Source: Candidatus Electrothrix communis | Lineage (GTDB): Bacteria > Desulfobacterota > Desulfobulbia > Desulfobulbales > Desulfobulbaceae | DNA: 64,000 nt | Assembly (NCBI GenBank): GCA_030644725.1 | Contig: CP130629.1 | Span: 1,838,795 to 1,902,794, forward strand | Direction: 5' to 3' | In this document: positions 45,276 to 53,870 of the stretch, piece after piece | Position numbering within the stretch: position 1 is the first letter of the stretch | How the letters are laid out: each line of letters starts with the position of its first letter | Notes under the pieces: generated by a model | The model's input: the letters and a program-made list of their open reading frames with translations, nothing else | Told to the model about the DNA's origin: nothing | The model's database searches: none | Made by a program: the position numbers and the translations under genes

Positions 45276-45635
45276 ATGAAATTTACATCAAAACAAATTC
45301 TCAGTATAGGCCTGCTTTTTTCGGTCAGCCTAGCCAGCTCAGCCCTTATCATGCACCTGGGCCTCACGTCTTCCGCATTCGGCCTTATTCCTGTCATCAT
45401 CGCGGCATTGGCAGGGGGTTTTTTAAGCGGCTGCATGGTCAACAGTATAATAGGTGACAAAAACTCGCCGCACCCCATCTCATGGCATATTCTCTTGGCC
45501 GGAACAATTACGGCATCATTGCCGGTTGTCTTTATCGTCTGTACTTTTAATTTGCATGATGAATTCCCCAGCCATTCTTTTTTAAACAAATTGCTCGGGC
45601 AATATCATGACAGAATCAGCCCGCTCCATAAATAA
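45276..45635 (+). CDS. Small membrane protein, hypothetical
   Basis: 119 residues with three hydrophobic helices (about 8-28, 36-60, 72-92) and glycine-rich AALAGGFLSGCMV. Family not recognised. AGAGG is 9 bases upstream of the ATG. It lies between two exported proteins in the same orientation. Confidence 0.65.
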   Translation: MKFTSKQILSIGLLFSVSLASSALIMHLGLTSSAFGLIPVIIAALAGGFLSGCMVNSIIGDKNSPHPISWHILLAGTITASLPVVFIVCTFNLHDEFPSHSFLNKLLGQYHDRISPLHK

Positions 45636-45695
45636 ACTCAACCATATCCAAACACAATGAAAACTTCACACCAGACTCAAAGGAGCTTACCTTCC

Positions 45696-46292
45696 ATGAA
45701 AACCTTTTCTTTTTCCATCGAACTGTTCTCGCTGGCGGCCCTGCTTCTGGCGACCACCTCATTAACCGTTCAGGCCGCAGGCACTCAAGCAATTACCGAG
45801 GAAAAAGCGCATTCCCTCTATCAGGCCGGAGCACTTTATGGTGAGCGAAACGAGATACTCTTTCGCGGAGTGGTACAGAAAGCTCCCCTGGAAGGCCCAA
45901 TCGGCACCTGGACAGTGGACGGCAGCGACGTTCTTGTCTCAGAAGCCACAGTCGTCAAAGGAGAGCCTGTTGTGGGCTCCTATGTAGAGCTGGACGGAAG
46001 CTGGTTGGTCCGCAATAAGATATTCAAAGCCTACGACTTTCAAGTGCAGAATGAAACTGATCCGCTTCTCACCGGCCAGCTTGTCAGCACAGTGGATCAA
46101 ATGCCAACAAGCAACTGGCCCTACGGTATATGGATAGTGGATGGCAGAAAGGTCAACGTAAAAAAAGGCGTTGAAGTTAATGAGAAAAACGGAAAAGCGA
46201 AGACCGGAGCAGGAGTTGCGATCAAAGGCAGTTATGTTGACGGCGTTTTTACCGCCTCCGAACTTGTAATCAAGGCAACATCCGCCAACTAA
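45696..46292 (+). CDS. Exported protein with two DUF5666-like beta units
   Basis: 198 residues from the ATG at 45696, chosen because AAGGAG lies 10 bases upstream; an ATG 39 bases earlier has none. A signal peptide ends near VQAAG. The mature part holds two related beta units, GPIGTWTVDGSDVLVSE and WPYGIWIVDGRKVNVKK, each followed by GxxVxxxGSYxDG-like closing strands. This is the small-barrel pattern of DUF5666. Function unknown. A strong terminator follows. Confidence 0.8.
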   Translation: MKTFSFSIELFSLAALLLATTSLTVQAAGTQAITEEKAHSLYQAGALYGERNEILFRGVVQKAPLEGPIGTWTVDGSDVLVSEATVVKGEPVVGSYVELDGSWLVRNKIFKAYDFQVQNETDPLLTGQLVSTVDQMPTSNWPYGIWIVDGRKVNVKKGVEVNEKNGKAKTGAGVAIKGSYVDGVFTASELVIKATSAN

Positions 46293-46315
46293 CTGATCCA
46301 ACAAGAAGACATAAC

Positions 46316-46350
46316 AAGGGCGCATGCTTTGCATGCGCCCTTTCTTTCTT
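46316..46350 (+). terminator. Intrinsic terminator
   Basis: GGGCGCATGC-TTT-GCATGCGCCC followed by TTTCTTTCTT, 24 bp past the stop. Confidence 0.93.
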
Positions 46351-46375
46351 CTAGCGATTTCCCCTATCATCCCTA

Positions 46376-46511
46376 TCATATATATGACTCTGTTGATTAA
46401 GTCTCTTTTGGAATTTTTCTACACAACATGCTGCGTACCTAGCTGTCACGAAACCCACTCTGTTGTGGTTGAAAATCCAAAATCGGACTTAATCAACAGG
46501 CTCATATATGA
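46376..46511. mobile_element. MITE-like element with long terminal inverted repeats
   Basis: Inverted arms of about 34 bp: the strongest part is CTGTTGATTAAGTC (46390) against GACTTAATCAACAG (ending 46499), continued inward by TTTTGG/CCAAAA and outward by CATATAT..GA. The 65-bp centre is non-coding. No transposase. The outer TATATATGA match may be a target duplication. Confidence 0.75.
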
Positions 46512-46602
46512 TGGGTGATCCTGCACGGCTTCTCGTCAAAAAACATCAAGAGGGATAAGCAACGAATATGCACCCGAAGCTTTATCCTGATACAAAAACC
46601 GC

Positions 46603-46848
46603 TCACGCTCTCTTATTAAAGAAGATAATAATACCAGTTACGGTCACTATGAGTAAACCCAGCCCTCCGATAATACCGACATAGGGTGCGATCATCTCCC
46701 AGGTGTGTACAGACTCAATGATCGACTTTATATCCTTGCTATAGACCCCTGCTTTCCTGAACAGCAGGGCGCAGCCAGAAGCTGCGAGAAGAATAAATAA
46801 CGGGGCAAAGGTGATTGCTGTTATGCGGTGTAGCTTCCTGATTTTCAT
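46603..46848 (-). CDS. PepSY-associated TM protein, tandem copy B
   Basis: 81 residues, two TM helices, with KIRKLHRITAITFAPLFILLA opening, SGCALLFRK, VHTWEMIAPYVGIIGG and a C-terminal helix. The LHxxTxxxFAPL and HTWE pattern matches the half-size PepSY-TM proteins linked to ferric or redox membrane modules. It is about 85% identical to the next copy at 46977-47222. AGGAGG lies before the start. Confidence 0.8.
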   Translation of the reverse strand: MKIRKLHRITAITFAPLFILLAASGCALLFRKAGVYSKDIKSIIESVHTWEMIAPYVGIIGGLGLLIVTVTGIIIFFNKRA

Positions 46849-46976
46849 TCATCCTCCTTTTTTATTACCAACGCATTATTTTTACAATACTCCATCCCCC
46901 TAGGACGAAGCAATTTATCCAGCTGGGCTCTTTTTCTCGACTCAAAAGGCATTGCCGAGCACGCATACCGAACCGC

Positions 46977-47222
46977 TTACGCGTTGCGCTTAAAGAAAAT
47001 AATAATACCGGTCACAACCACGGTGATAAGGGCCAGCCCACCGATCATACCGATATAGGGTGCAATAATCTCCCAGGTATGTACAGAAACAAAGAACGAC
47101 TTTATTTCCTTACTGTAGAGCCCTGACTTCCTGAACAACAGGGCACAGCCAGAAGCCGAGAGAAGAATAAATAACGGGGCAAAGGTAATTGCTGTTATGC
47201 GGTGCAGTTTCCTGATTTTCAT
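46977..47222 (-). CDS. PepSY-associated TM protein, tandem copy A
   Basis: 81 residues, same length and layout as the copy at 46603-46848; the N-terminal 29 residues differ at one position, with changes concentrated in the central loop (KSGLYSKEIKSFFV versus KAGVYSKDIKSIIE) and last helix. The 128-bp spacer and conserved lengths point to a tandem duplication. GGAG precedes the start. It lies downstream of the histidine kinase on the same strand. Confidence 0.8.
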   Translation of the reverse strand: MKIRKLHRITAITFAPLFILLSASGCALLFRKSGLYSKEIKSFFVSVHTWEIIAPYIGMIGGLALITVVVTGIIIFFKRNA

Positions 47223-47352
47223 GTGTTCTCCTTTTTTATTTTTCTTCGTAGAAAGCCATCCCGCCGGGGCGGCTTATTTACCACCAATCTCTTTATGTCC
47301 TGGATTCAAGTAATAACTCCCCCCAAAAAAAGCGGAAAAACATTTTACCGAG

Positions 47353-48795
47353 CTAACATGCCCTACCCTGCTCAATAAGTGTGTCGACCTCTTGTGCCGT
47401 ATCATGTAGAGGGAGCGTTATGGTAAAACAGGCTCCTCCGGATTCCACATTACGGACCTGGATACCCCCCTGATGCCCGAGGACAATGGCCTTGGTTATA
47501 CTCAGACCGAGACCGGTCCCCTTGATCGTTTGCACAGCCTCTGATCGGTAGAACTTATGGAAAATCTGTTCAAGTTCTGCTTCAGGGACCCCCATACCGG
47601 TATCCTGGACAGTAAACAGTATCCGATCATCAAGGTGTTGCAGCGTGACAGACACCGACCCTTCAGAATGATTATAAAAGACCGCATTCTCCAGAAGATT
47701 GGACATGGCCTCTGTCAAAGCATCCTTGTCGCCCCAAACGATCACCCCATCCGCTTCCTCCCGAGTAATCCTGATATGGCGTTCCTTGGCCAGAGGGAGA
47801 ATAAGCCCTATTGCATTGTCAAGACACCTGTTCAGAGATATCGGGCGAAAACCGGTGGACAGAATGCCCGAATCAATCCGGGCCAGAGTCAGCATGCCGT
47901 TCACCTGCCGGAGCATAGTATCGGAAACCGTTCGGACTTCCCGCAGACTCTCGGTATATTCCTCTCCTGAACGTTCCTTCATCAGGGCGATATCGCATTC
48001 CGCCCGGATAACGGCCAAAGGGGTTTTCAGTTCATGAGCCGCATTGCCAATCAGTTCTTTTTCCGCCTCAAAGGCTATCTGCAGGCGCTCCAACAGAGCG
48101 TTAAAGCGTCTCGCAAGAACATGCAGTTCCAGGGCGAATCCGTTAGGAACGATTCTTCTCTCCAGATTTTTATGGGTAATTCGTTGAAGGGCATCGGAAA
48201 AAACCGTTAACGGACGCAAGGCATGTGATGATATAAGGTACCCGACGATTCCGATGAAGAAAATAAAAAATGGGGTGAGAATGTAAAAAAAACGTTCCAG
48301 CCTGGCAAGCATTGTAACGGTTTCCGCCAAGGTCTCGGCTACCCGTATGGAAACCTCTTTTTCCTGTATATAAAAATCGTTTCGAAGTACAAGAAGCGGT
48401 TCCCCGCCAGGGCCTGTTATTCGATAGATCCACTCCCGCGCTTCCGCATCATGGGACTCCAGAGTGCCGGAGATCAGATCAAAGTGGGAAGGTTGCATGG
48501 ACGGGGATGTCAAATACAGATTATCGTCTATAAATACCTGATAATAATGCCCTGAACTCGGGATAGAGTATTCTCCCCGGGCGACTTCCGCCAGCTCAAC
48601 CTCGATATAATTCGCATGCGCATGGATCAGGCCTTTCATAATCTGCAATTTGGAGTGCAGCACATTTTCAAACGAATGCAAAGCAACCTTCTTGAATTGA
48701 TGCAGGAGGACAAAATCAAGCAGAACGACCATGACTGCACCTGAAAGAAAAATCCAGAGCACCAGCCTGCTTTTTATCGATTTCCTGGGGTTCAT
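47353..48795 (-). CDS. Sensor histidine kinase
   Basis: 480 residues. TM helix 1 (about 13-33), a periplasmic sensor of about 140 residues, TM helix 2 (about 172-192), HAMP, the HisKA dimerisation helix with phospho-His in NAAHELKTPLAVIRAE, and an HATPase_c domain with N box NLLENAVFYN, G1 DTGMGVPE and G2 GTGLGLSI. Its start overlaps the response regulator stop by four bases. The CusS/QseC-like architecture would fit metal or envelope stress, but the sensor domain gives no ligand. Confidence 0.94.
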   Translation of the reverse strand: MNPRKSIKSRLVLWIFLSGAVMVVLLDFVLLHQFKKVALHSFENVLHSKLQIMKGLIHAHANYIEVELAEVARGEYSIPSSGHYYQVFIDDNLYLTSPSMQPSHFDLISGTLESHDAEAREWIYRITGPGGEPLLVLRNDFYIQEKEVSIRVAETLAETVTMLARLERFFYILTPFFIFFIGIVGYLISSHALRPLTVFSDALQRITHKNLERRIVPNGFALELHVLARRFNALLERLQIAFEAEKELIGNAAHELKTPLAVIRAECDIALMKERSGEEYTESLREVRTVSDTMLRQVNGMLTLARIDSGILSTGFRPISLNRCLDNAIGLILPLAKERHIRITREEADGVIVWGDKDALTEAMSNLLENAVFYNHSEGSVSVTLQHLDDRILFTVQDTGMGVPEAELEQIFHKFYRSEAVQTIKGTGLGLSITKAIVLGHQGGIQVRNVESGGACFTITLPLHDTAQEVDTLIEQGRAC

Positions 48796-49469
48796 GGCTC
48801 CTCCTTGGAGATATAATATCCCACTCCTCTCTTGGTCAGGATCAGTTTATGCTCGTGCCCCTTATCTATTTTATTGCGGATCTTATTGATGTAGACATCA
48901 ATAATATTACTGTCCAGGTCAAAATCGCCATCATAGACATGCTCGGAGAACTCTGTCCTACTGACAACTCGCCCCTTATTCAGCACCAGATATTCCAGCA
49001 CTGCATACTCCTTGGCAGAAAGCAATATTTCTCTTCCAGCCCTGGAAGCTGTTTTGGCATTCAGGTCAAGACAGAGATCCGCAACCTCCACCATCGAAGC
49101 AGGCTGCCCCTTATTCCTTCGAATCACCGCAGTCAAGCGAGCAAGGAGTTCGCTAAAGTCAAAAGGTTTAGGAATATAATCATCCGCACCCCGATTCAAC
49201 CCCTTAACCCGACTCTCCACCTCTGTTCGTGCGGTGAGCATAAGCACAGGCACGTCAACCCCCTGCTTGCGCAGGTTTTCAAGCACGGCAAAACCGTCCA
49301 TCTTGGGCAACATAACATCAAGCAGCACAGCATCATAGGGAAAGGTCTCTGCCATATACAGGCCCTCTTCGCCGTCAAAGCAAAGGTCAACCGCATAGGA
49401 ATTCTCTTCCAGCCCTTTTTTCAACAGAGCAGCCAGCCGCTGCTCGTCTTCAACAATAAGAATTTTCAT
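48792..49469 (-). CDS. OmpR-family response regulator
   Basis: 225 residues. A receiver domain (1-120) with acidic pocket VEDE, phospho-Asp in VLLDVMLPKMDGF and Lys in PKPFDF is followed by a winged-helix DNA-binding domain (about 128-222; YAVLEYLVLNKGRVVSRTEF, NIIDVYINKIRNKID). It is the first gene of the pair with the histidine kinase. Likely targets are the neighbouring exported and PepSY-TM genes (inference). Confidence 0.95.
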   Translation of the reverse strand: MKILIVEDEQRLAALLKKGLEENSYAVDLCFDGEEGLYMAETFPYDAVLLDVMLPKMDGFAVLENLRKQGVDVPVLMLTARTEVESRVKGLNRGADDYIPKPFDFSELLARLTAVIRRNKGQPASMVEVADLCLDLNAKTASRAGREILLSAKEYAVLEYLVLNKGRVVSRTEFSEHVYDGDFDLDSNIIDVYINKIRNKIDKGHEHKLILTKRGVGYYISKEEP

Positions 49470-49534
49470 CCCTGTCCTTTCCCGACAGCCCGCCTCACCT
49501 ACTTGACGGGATGTCTATTATCTAACCGTTTCGT

Positions 49535-49725
49535 TTACACCGAACACGCTTTCATTCCGATTTTAATCACGATCATTGAACCGTTCCCGATACTCACGGC
49601 GCTCATAACGTTTTGCCCACGCTCGTAGCATTCGTCGTCTCCACCCCCACTTGCCATTCCAGCACCTGCAAAGGCTGTTACAGAGAAAAATGAGCTGAGC
49701 AATGCATTATCATGCTTTTTTTCAT
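49535..49725 (-). pseudogene. Small exported protein with a frameshift in an A7 tract
   Basis: An ATG at 49725 opens MKKS and stops after 15 codons. One frame away a convincing signal-peptide core (ALLSSFFSVTAFAGAG) continues to a mature region with GGGDDECYERGQNVMSAV, stopping at 49535. Joining them needs one base at the A7 tract (49716-49722). It could be a decayed gene, slippage-corrected expression or an assembly error. Confidence 0.45.
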
Positions 49726-50190
49726 GACTTTTTCTTTCCTTTTTGGGGATAGTTCAGCAAAACCACAGCCTGTTCTTTCTCTTACGGTACCAGAAAAGAG
49801 ATGAACACAAGATGAAAGAAAACATTTTTTATGAAAAATATGATGTATACCGGGCACCCGAACCATTCGGGACTATACGACGAAAGGCGACGGCGAAAGA
49901 CGACACCAAGAGATCAAGCCCTCGTTCCAGGTGCCTGCACATTCACTTCTGGTCACCACTGGACCATTGCCATAGTTCTTCTCGATTTAGATTTAACTAC
50001 TTAATACCACCCAACAAACTCACTAGAAAATATCCTACGGGGGCCGATTGGATTTGTCAAGAAAAACTCTTAACTAACTCACTGCCAGGGTGGAACAATA
50101 TCGAACCCTGGTTCCACCTTAGTCGGCGGCTCCCTTCTGTTATTAACTCTGTATCGATTTATAAAAAAATAACCGTGCAGTATTATTTAT

Positions 50191-50669
50191 TCACCGTAAA
50201 AGAAGAAGATATATCGGTGCCAAACTTATCACTCCGCCGCCGGTATCAGCACCAGTATCCCGAACACAACGGACATAATTCAAACTCCGCACCACATCTC
50301 CCTGAGGACCATGAATGATAGCCATGATGTCTTCTTGATAGGTGGGAGCCTCTTGGTAACTTTGGTTTTGTCAGAGGAATTGATAATGCCGTTGCTGTCC
50401 GCTGTATTTTGCCATTCAAGGCCGGTGTTAAGGTCAACGACCGTGCCGTTGCCGGTTCCCATGTATGCCGGTGCCTGCTCATCATATTGCGCATCCTGGC
50501 CATAATACAAACCGGCTTCATCTGGACAGGTGATTTGACCGTCAAAACCAAAGCAAGTGGTCTGGCCGCTATCGACTACGGTGTAATCGGCTTGAACTGC
50601 TGTTGTCCCGAGAAAGACAAAAACAAGGCTCATAAAAGAAATTTGTCGCATTAAAGATATTGTCTGCAT
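50191..50669 (-). pseudogene. DUF1566 (Lcl-like) exported protein, frameshifted and shortened
   Basis: The frame from 50669 encodes a signal peptide (to about AVQAD) and the start of a DUF1566 domain, GTGNGTVVDLNTGLEWQN, then stops at 50280. The domain's closing segment (HGPQGDVVRSLNYVRCVRD) continues in another frame to 50191. The shift lies near 50352. The middle of the domain, normally about 100 residues, is mostly missing, so an internal deletion as well as the shift is likely. Between 49730 and 50190 I see no gene. Confidence 0.7.
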
Positions 50670-50699
50670 GATTCCTCCACGTGCTTCGATTTACGATGC

Positions 50700-51400
50700 A
50701 ATCCGCAACATTTATCAATCCATTTTAATATTATTTTTGACAACTTGTTGCTTGCTCTAAAAAAATATATCAACAAGAAAACCTGTGGTTTCGCAAGAAC
50801 CCCCAGGCGCTCCCTCCAGAGCAACCATTTGATTTATCGCCACAAAAGGTAAAACTACTGGCGTTTCAAGAGACTGTAAAAATAAGTTTCTTAAACGTTA
50901 CTTTCCTTTTCACTATGAGAATATATTAGCACTTAACTATGACATAATAAGAGTTATAAATATGAAAAAAATGTCATTTAAAGTCTAGAGACACTGAATA
51001 GCCCTTCTCTCCTTCAAAAAACTTCACTTTTTTATTTTAAACGGTTCTGTTATTATCTGGTGTCCTGAATTTGTATAATAGGTGAAATTTTAATTCGTAT
51101 AGTAAATTTACAATAGCCATATGCACCTGATACAAAGAGTATCTTTTATGTGTAACAGAACTCAAGTCTACTCTGGAGATAGGTGCAAAACTATTTTTAA
51201 AGGTTACAAATAAATTATATAAATCTGAGAATTGTTGAAAAACACTCTTCTGTATTCAAGTGACAAGTGCATAATTGATAATTTTTCTGCTATCTACCTC
51301 GGTCAATTTTTCCAATACATCATAGGGTACTTTACGTTCATCCTCTACAACTATACAGAATATATAGTTATTCACTGAGCATCTTGTATTCAGAGGTGCT
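50700..51400. other. Gene-free AT-rich stretch
   Basis: About 700 bp with no plausible coding frame on either strand. AT-rich with scattered A- and T-tracts. It must contain the promoter of the GH17 gene, but I cannot pick one with confidence. Confidence 0.6.
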
Positions 51401-51426
51401 CGACAAACAGAAATAAGGAGATGGCT

Positions 51427-52476
51427 ATGAAGAAAATAATTATCGCTATATTTCTCAGCTTGCTGTGGTCACCAAAACCCAGCCAGGCCGTGAATGTCTT
51501 TACTGATTTTTTTGTCGGCATTAATTATGGGCCGTTTCATAACGCCGGTCAAACGCCGGGTACCCCTGTGAGTGAAGAGCAGATCAAGACAGATTTACAG
51601 ATTATCAACAAAGCTGGCTTTAAGTATATTAGGACCTACGGCCTGAACAGTGGGCTCGATAAGATCATTACGGTGGCCAATCAATATTTCCCCCACTTAA
51701 AAATCTGTATCGGGGTGTATGAAAGCAGTGCCGACCATGATAATACGGCCAATCCGAGCAGCACTAAATCACAATTGATACAAGCTGTGAGCCTCGCCAA
51801 CACCTATGATAATGTTGTTTGTATTGTCGTGGGCAACGAGTGTCTTCAAGGCGACCCGCAGGCCGGTGCCCACTGGGTTCTCGCCCAGACCGTACTGGAC
51901 GACTTGGCCTATGTCCGCAATAATCTCGATGCAGCTCGGAAAGAGCAAATTGTTTTAAGCACGGCACTCACCTATGCTGCTGCCCACGGAGACACTTCCG
52001 ATGCTGGTGGTAACATCCGTGATCAATTAAAGGCCAATTATAGCAATATCGATGTCTGGATGATTAATATTTACCCCTTCTTTAAGCCGGGCGGGATAGA
52101 GAGCAGCGAAGCAGCAATCAATGAAAATTTAGATTGGAATTATCAGGAATTTAACAATATATATGCCTCTACTGGCAGACCAATCATCATCAGTGAAACC
52201 GGCTGGCCCAGTGCTGGAAGTTCTTACGGCCTCTCTATTCCTAACCTTGAGAATCAACGGGCCTTTACCCAGATCAGTTACCAATGGTTCGTTGCTAAGC
52301 AATGGAGTGGTTTCCTCTTTGAGATGTTTGATGAACCTTGGAAAACTGCTGAAGGCGATACAGGACCGCACTGGGGACTTTACGACAAAGACGGACAGAC
52401 AAAATTATCATGGCAGCCAGCCAATACAACGATAACGCCTTTTATGCATTTACTGCTAAATAATAATGCTGAATAA
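51427..52476 (+). CDS. GH17 beta-1,3-glucanase-like glycosidase, exported
   Basis: 349 residues from the ATG at 51427; AAGGAG is 6 bases upstream, whereas the ATG at 51421 abuts it. Signal peptide to about PSQAV. It has the GH17 TIM barrel marks: GINYGPF, IRTYG, acid/base Glu in VVGNECL, MINIYPFF, nucleophile Glu in IISETGWPSAG, and FEMFDEPWK with HWGLYDKDG. GH17 enzymes cleave or transfer beta-1,3/1,6-glucans and are best known in plants and fungi. It may act on environmental glucans or an own exopolysaccharide. It is followed 82 bp later by a MurE-like ligase. Confidence 0.9.
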   Translation: MKKIIIAIFLSLLWSPKPSQAVNVFTDFFVGINYGPFHNAGQTPGTPVSEEQIKTDLQIINKAGFKYIRTYGLNSGLDKIITVANQYFPHLKICIGVYESSADHDNTANPSSTKSQLIQAVSLANTYDNVVCIVVGNECLQGDPQAGAHWVLAQTVLDDLAYVRNNLDAARKEQIVLSTALTYAAAHGDTSDAGGNIRDQLKANYSNIDVWMINIYPFFKPGGIESSEAAINENLDWNYQEFNNIYASTGRPIIISETGWPSAGSSYGLSIPNLENQRAFTQISYQWFVAKQWSGFLFEMFDEPWKTAEGDTGPHWGLYDKDGQTKLSWQPANTTITPFMHLLLNNNAE

Positions 52477-52558
52477 TAAGTGAGCGTGAAGAAGCTCTCT
52501 GTAGAAAATATTTTTGTAATATATACAAAAGTATAATAAACCCCTGAAGGGAGCTGTT

Positions 52559-53665
52559 TTGGAAAATCCTCAAAAAAATAATATTTCTCACCTGCTTGAC
52601 CCCAGCGAACACCCCTCCCATAAACTTTATGTAATCGGCATCACCGGGACAAATGGAAAAACAACCGTTGCCCATTTACTTGGAGAAGTACTCACTGCGG
52701 CAGGTTGTAAGCCTTTTGTTTTAGGAACGTTGAATTCAGGAAATAAGGATCTGTCTACCCCGGAGTCATTGGATATTCTCAAATTCATGCAAGATCATTT
52801 GGATCAGGGCGGTACCCATTTCGTAATGGAAGTAACTTCGGAAGGGATAGATCAGGAACGAATTAAAGATATTGATTTTGACCTTAAATTGCTCACAAAT
52901 ATCACGCGGGATCATCTTGATTATCATAAAACATTCCGGAAATATGAAGTTGTGAAGCTGAATTTCATGAATGAAGGCGAAGCGCATAAAATTTATCCAG
53001 AAGATTTTTCGGAAACTCCTGTTGATTTCGCGACGCAGCTGGTCGGTGATTTCAATTTGCTCAATATTAAGGCAGCAATAACTGCACTAAGACATGTCGG
53101 CATTTCTGAAAAATATATCAGCGGAACCTTGTCTTCATGCGGTCCGCCGAGAGGCCGTATGGAAAATGTCGAGGCTGGGCAAAAGTTTATGGTCTTGATT
53201 GATTATGCTCATACCCCGGATGCACTTGAGAAGGCATTGCTCACAGTTAAAAAAGTTGCGAAACATCGAAAAGGTCGTCTCTTGCTTCTTTTTGGTTGCG
53301 GCGGGAATCGAGACTGTGGAAAAAGAATCCAAATGGGAAGGATTGCCGGAGAGATATCTGATTTCTTTGTGATTACAGATGATAATCCTCGTTTAGAGGA
53401 GAGTCAAAGTATTATGGATGAAATTGTGAAAGGCATTAATCCTGATTTTCATGATTATGTTTTAATTCAGGACAGAAAGAAAGCTATCGAATTTATTATC
53501 AATAAGTCCGAAAATAATGATGTTGTGATTTTGGCGGGAAAAGGGCATGAAACATATCAAGTGCTCAAAACAGAAACTATATATTTTGATGATCAGGAAG
53601 AAGTTACAAAAGCAATCGTACATCGGCTAACCAAAGAATATCCTTTGCAAGAAGCACTGAATTGA
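52559..53665 (+). CDS. Compact MurE-like Mur ligase
   Basis: 368 residues from a TTG at 52559 with GGGAG 7-11 bases upstream. The Mur ligase ATP motif GITGTNGKTTVAHLL lies near residue 28; canonical MurE has about 100 residues before it, so the UDP-MurNAc-binding domain is absent. Further on are MEVTSEGI, NITRDHLDYH, FNLLNIKAAI, the C-terminal domain ARG-type GPPRGRMENV, LIDYAHTPDALEKAL and DDNPRLEE (the DNPR motif linked to diaminopimelate use). About 70 residues of the central domain before FNLLN are also missing. ATP-dependent ligation of an unknown acceptor is likely; it is not the housekeeping MurE. Confidence 0.85.
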   Translation: MENPQKNNISHLLDPSEHPSHKLYVIGITGTNGKTTVAHLLGEVLTAAGCKPFVLGTLNSGNKDLSTPESLDILKFMQDHLDQGGTHFVMEVTSEGIDQERIKDIDFDLKLLTNITRDHLDYHKTFRKYEVVKLNFMNEGEAHKIYPEDFSETPVDFATQLVGDFNLLNIKAAITALRHVGISEKYISGTLSSCGPPRGRMENVEAGQKFMVLIDYAHTPDALEKALLTVKKVAKHRKGRLLLLFGCGGNRDCGKRIQMGRIAGEISDFFVITDDNPRLEESQSIMDEIVKGINPDFHDYVLIQDRKKAIEFIINKSENNDVVILAGKGHETYQVLKTETIYFDDQEEVTKAIVHRLTKEYPLQEALN

Positions 53666-53859
53666 TATCCCTGAAGGCTTCCCTCTCCAAGCTGCTGAAA
53701 GAAAATGATAAAACTCTAAGAAACTCTGGAGAACAAGAACGATAAGGAGCGGTAGGACGGCAAGCTCAACAAAGTTGACATCCTCGTGAAAAACGAGGAT
53801 GGCGACCTAATTGCTGATTAAGATGCTGAACAGATCCCCGGTAACTTGCAAAAATCCTG
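53664..53859 (+). pseudogene. Rpn-family nuclease remnant
   Basis: Two broken segments match the intact Rpn protein at 61811-62800: SLKASLSKLLKENDKTLRN (compare ILEGFLSELLKED), then after stops and a shift KLNKVDILVKNEDGDLI (compare KFNKIDILVKNTADDLM). No start, several stops. It is a decayed copy, not expressed. Confidence 0.7.
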
Positions 53860-53870
53860 AGTCCTCTTTT

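Noticed and set aside
49743-50318. 191-codon plus-strand frame
   Set aside because: No motif, unlikely composition, and it overlaps the better-supported DUF1566 remnant on the other strand.
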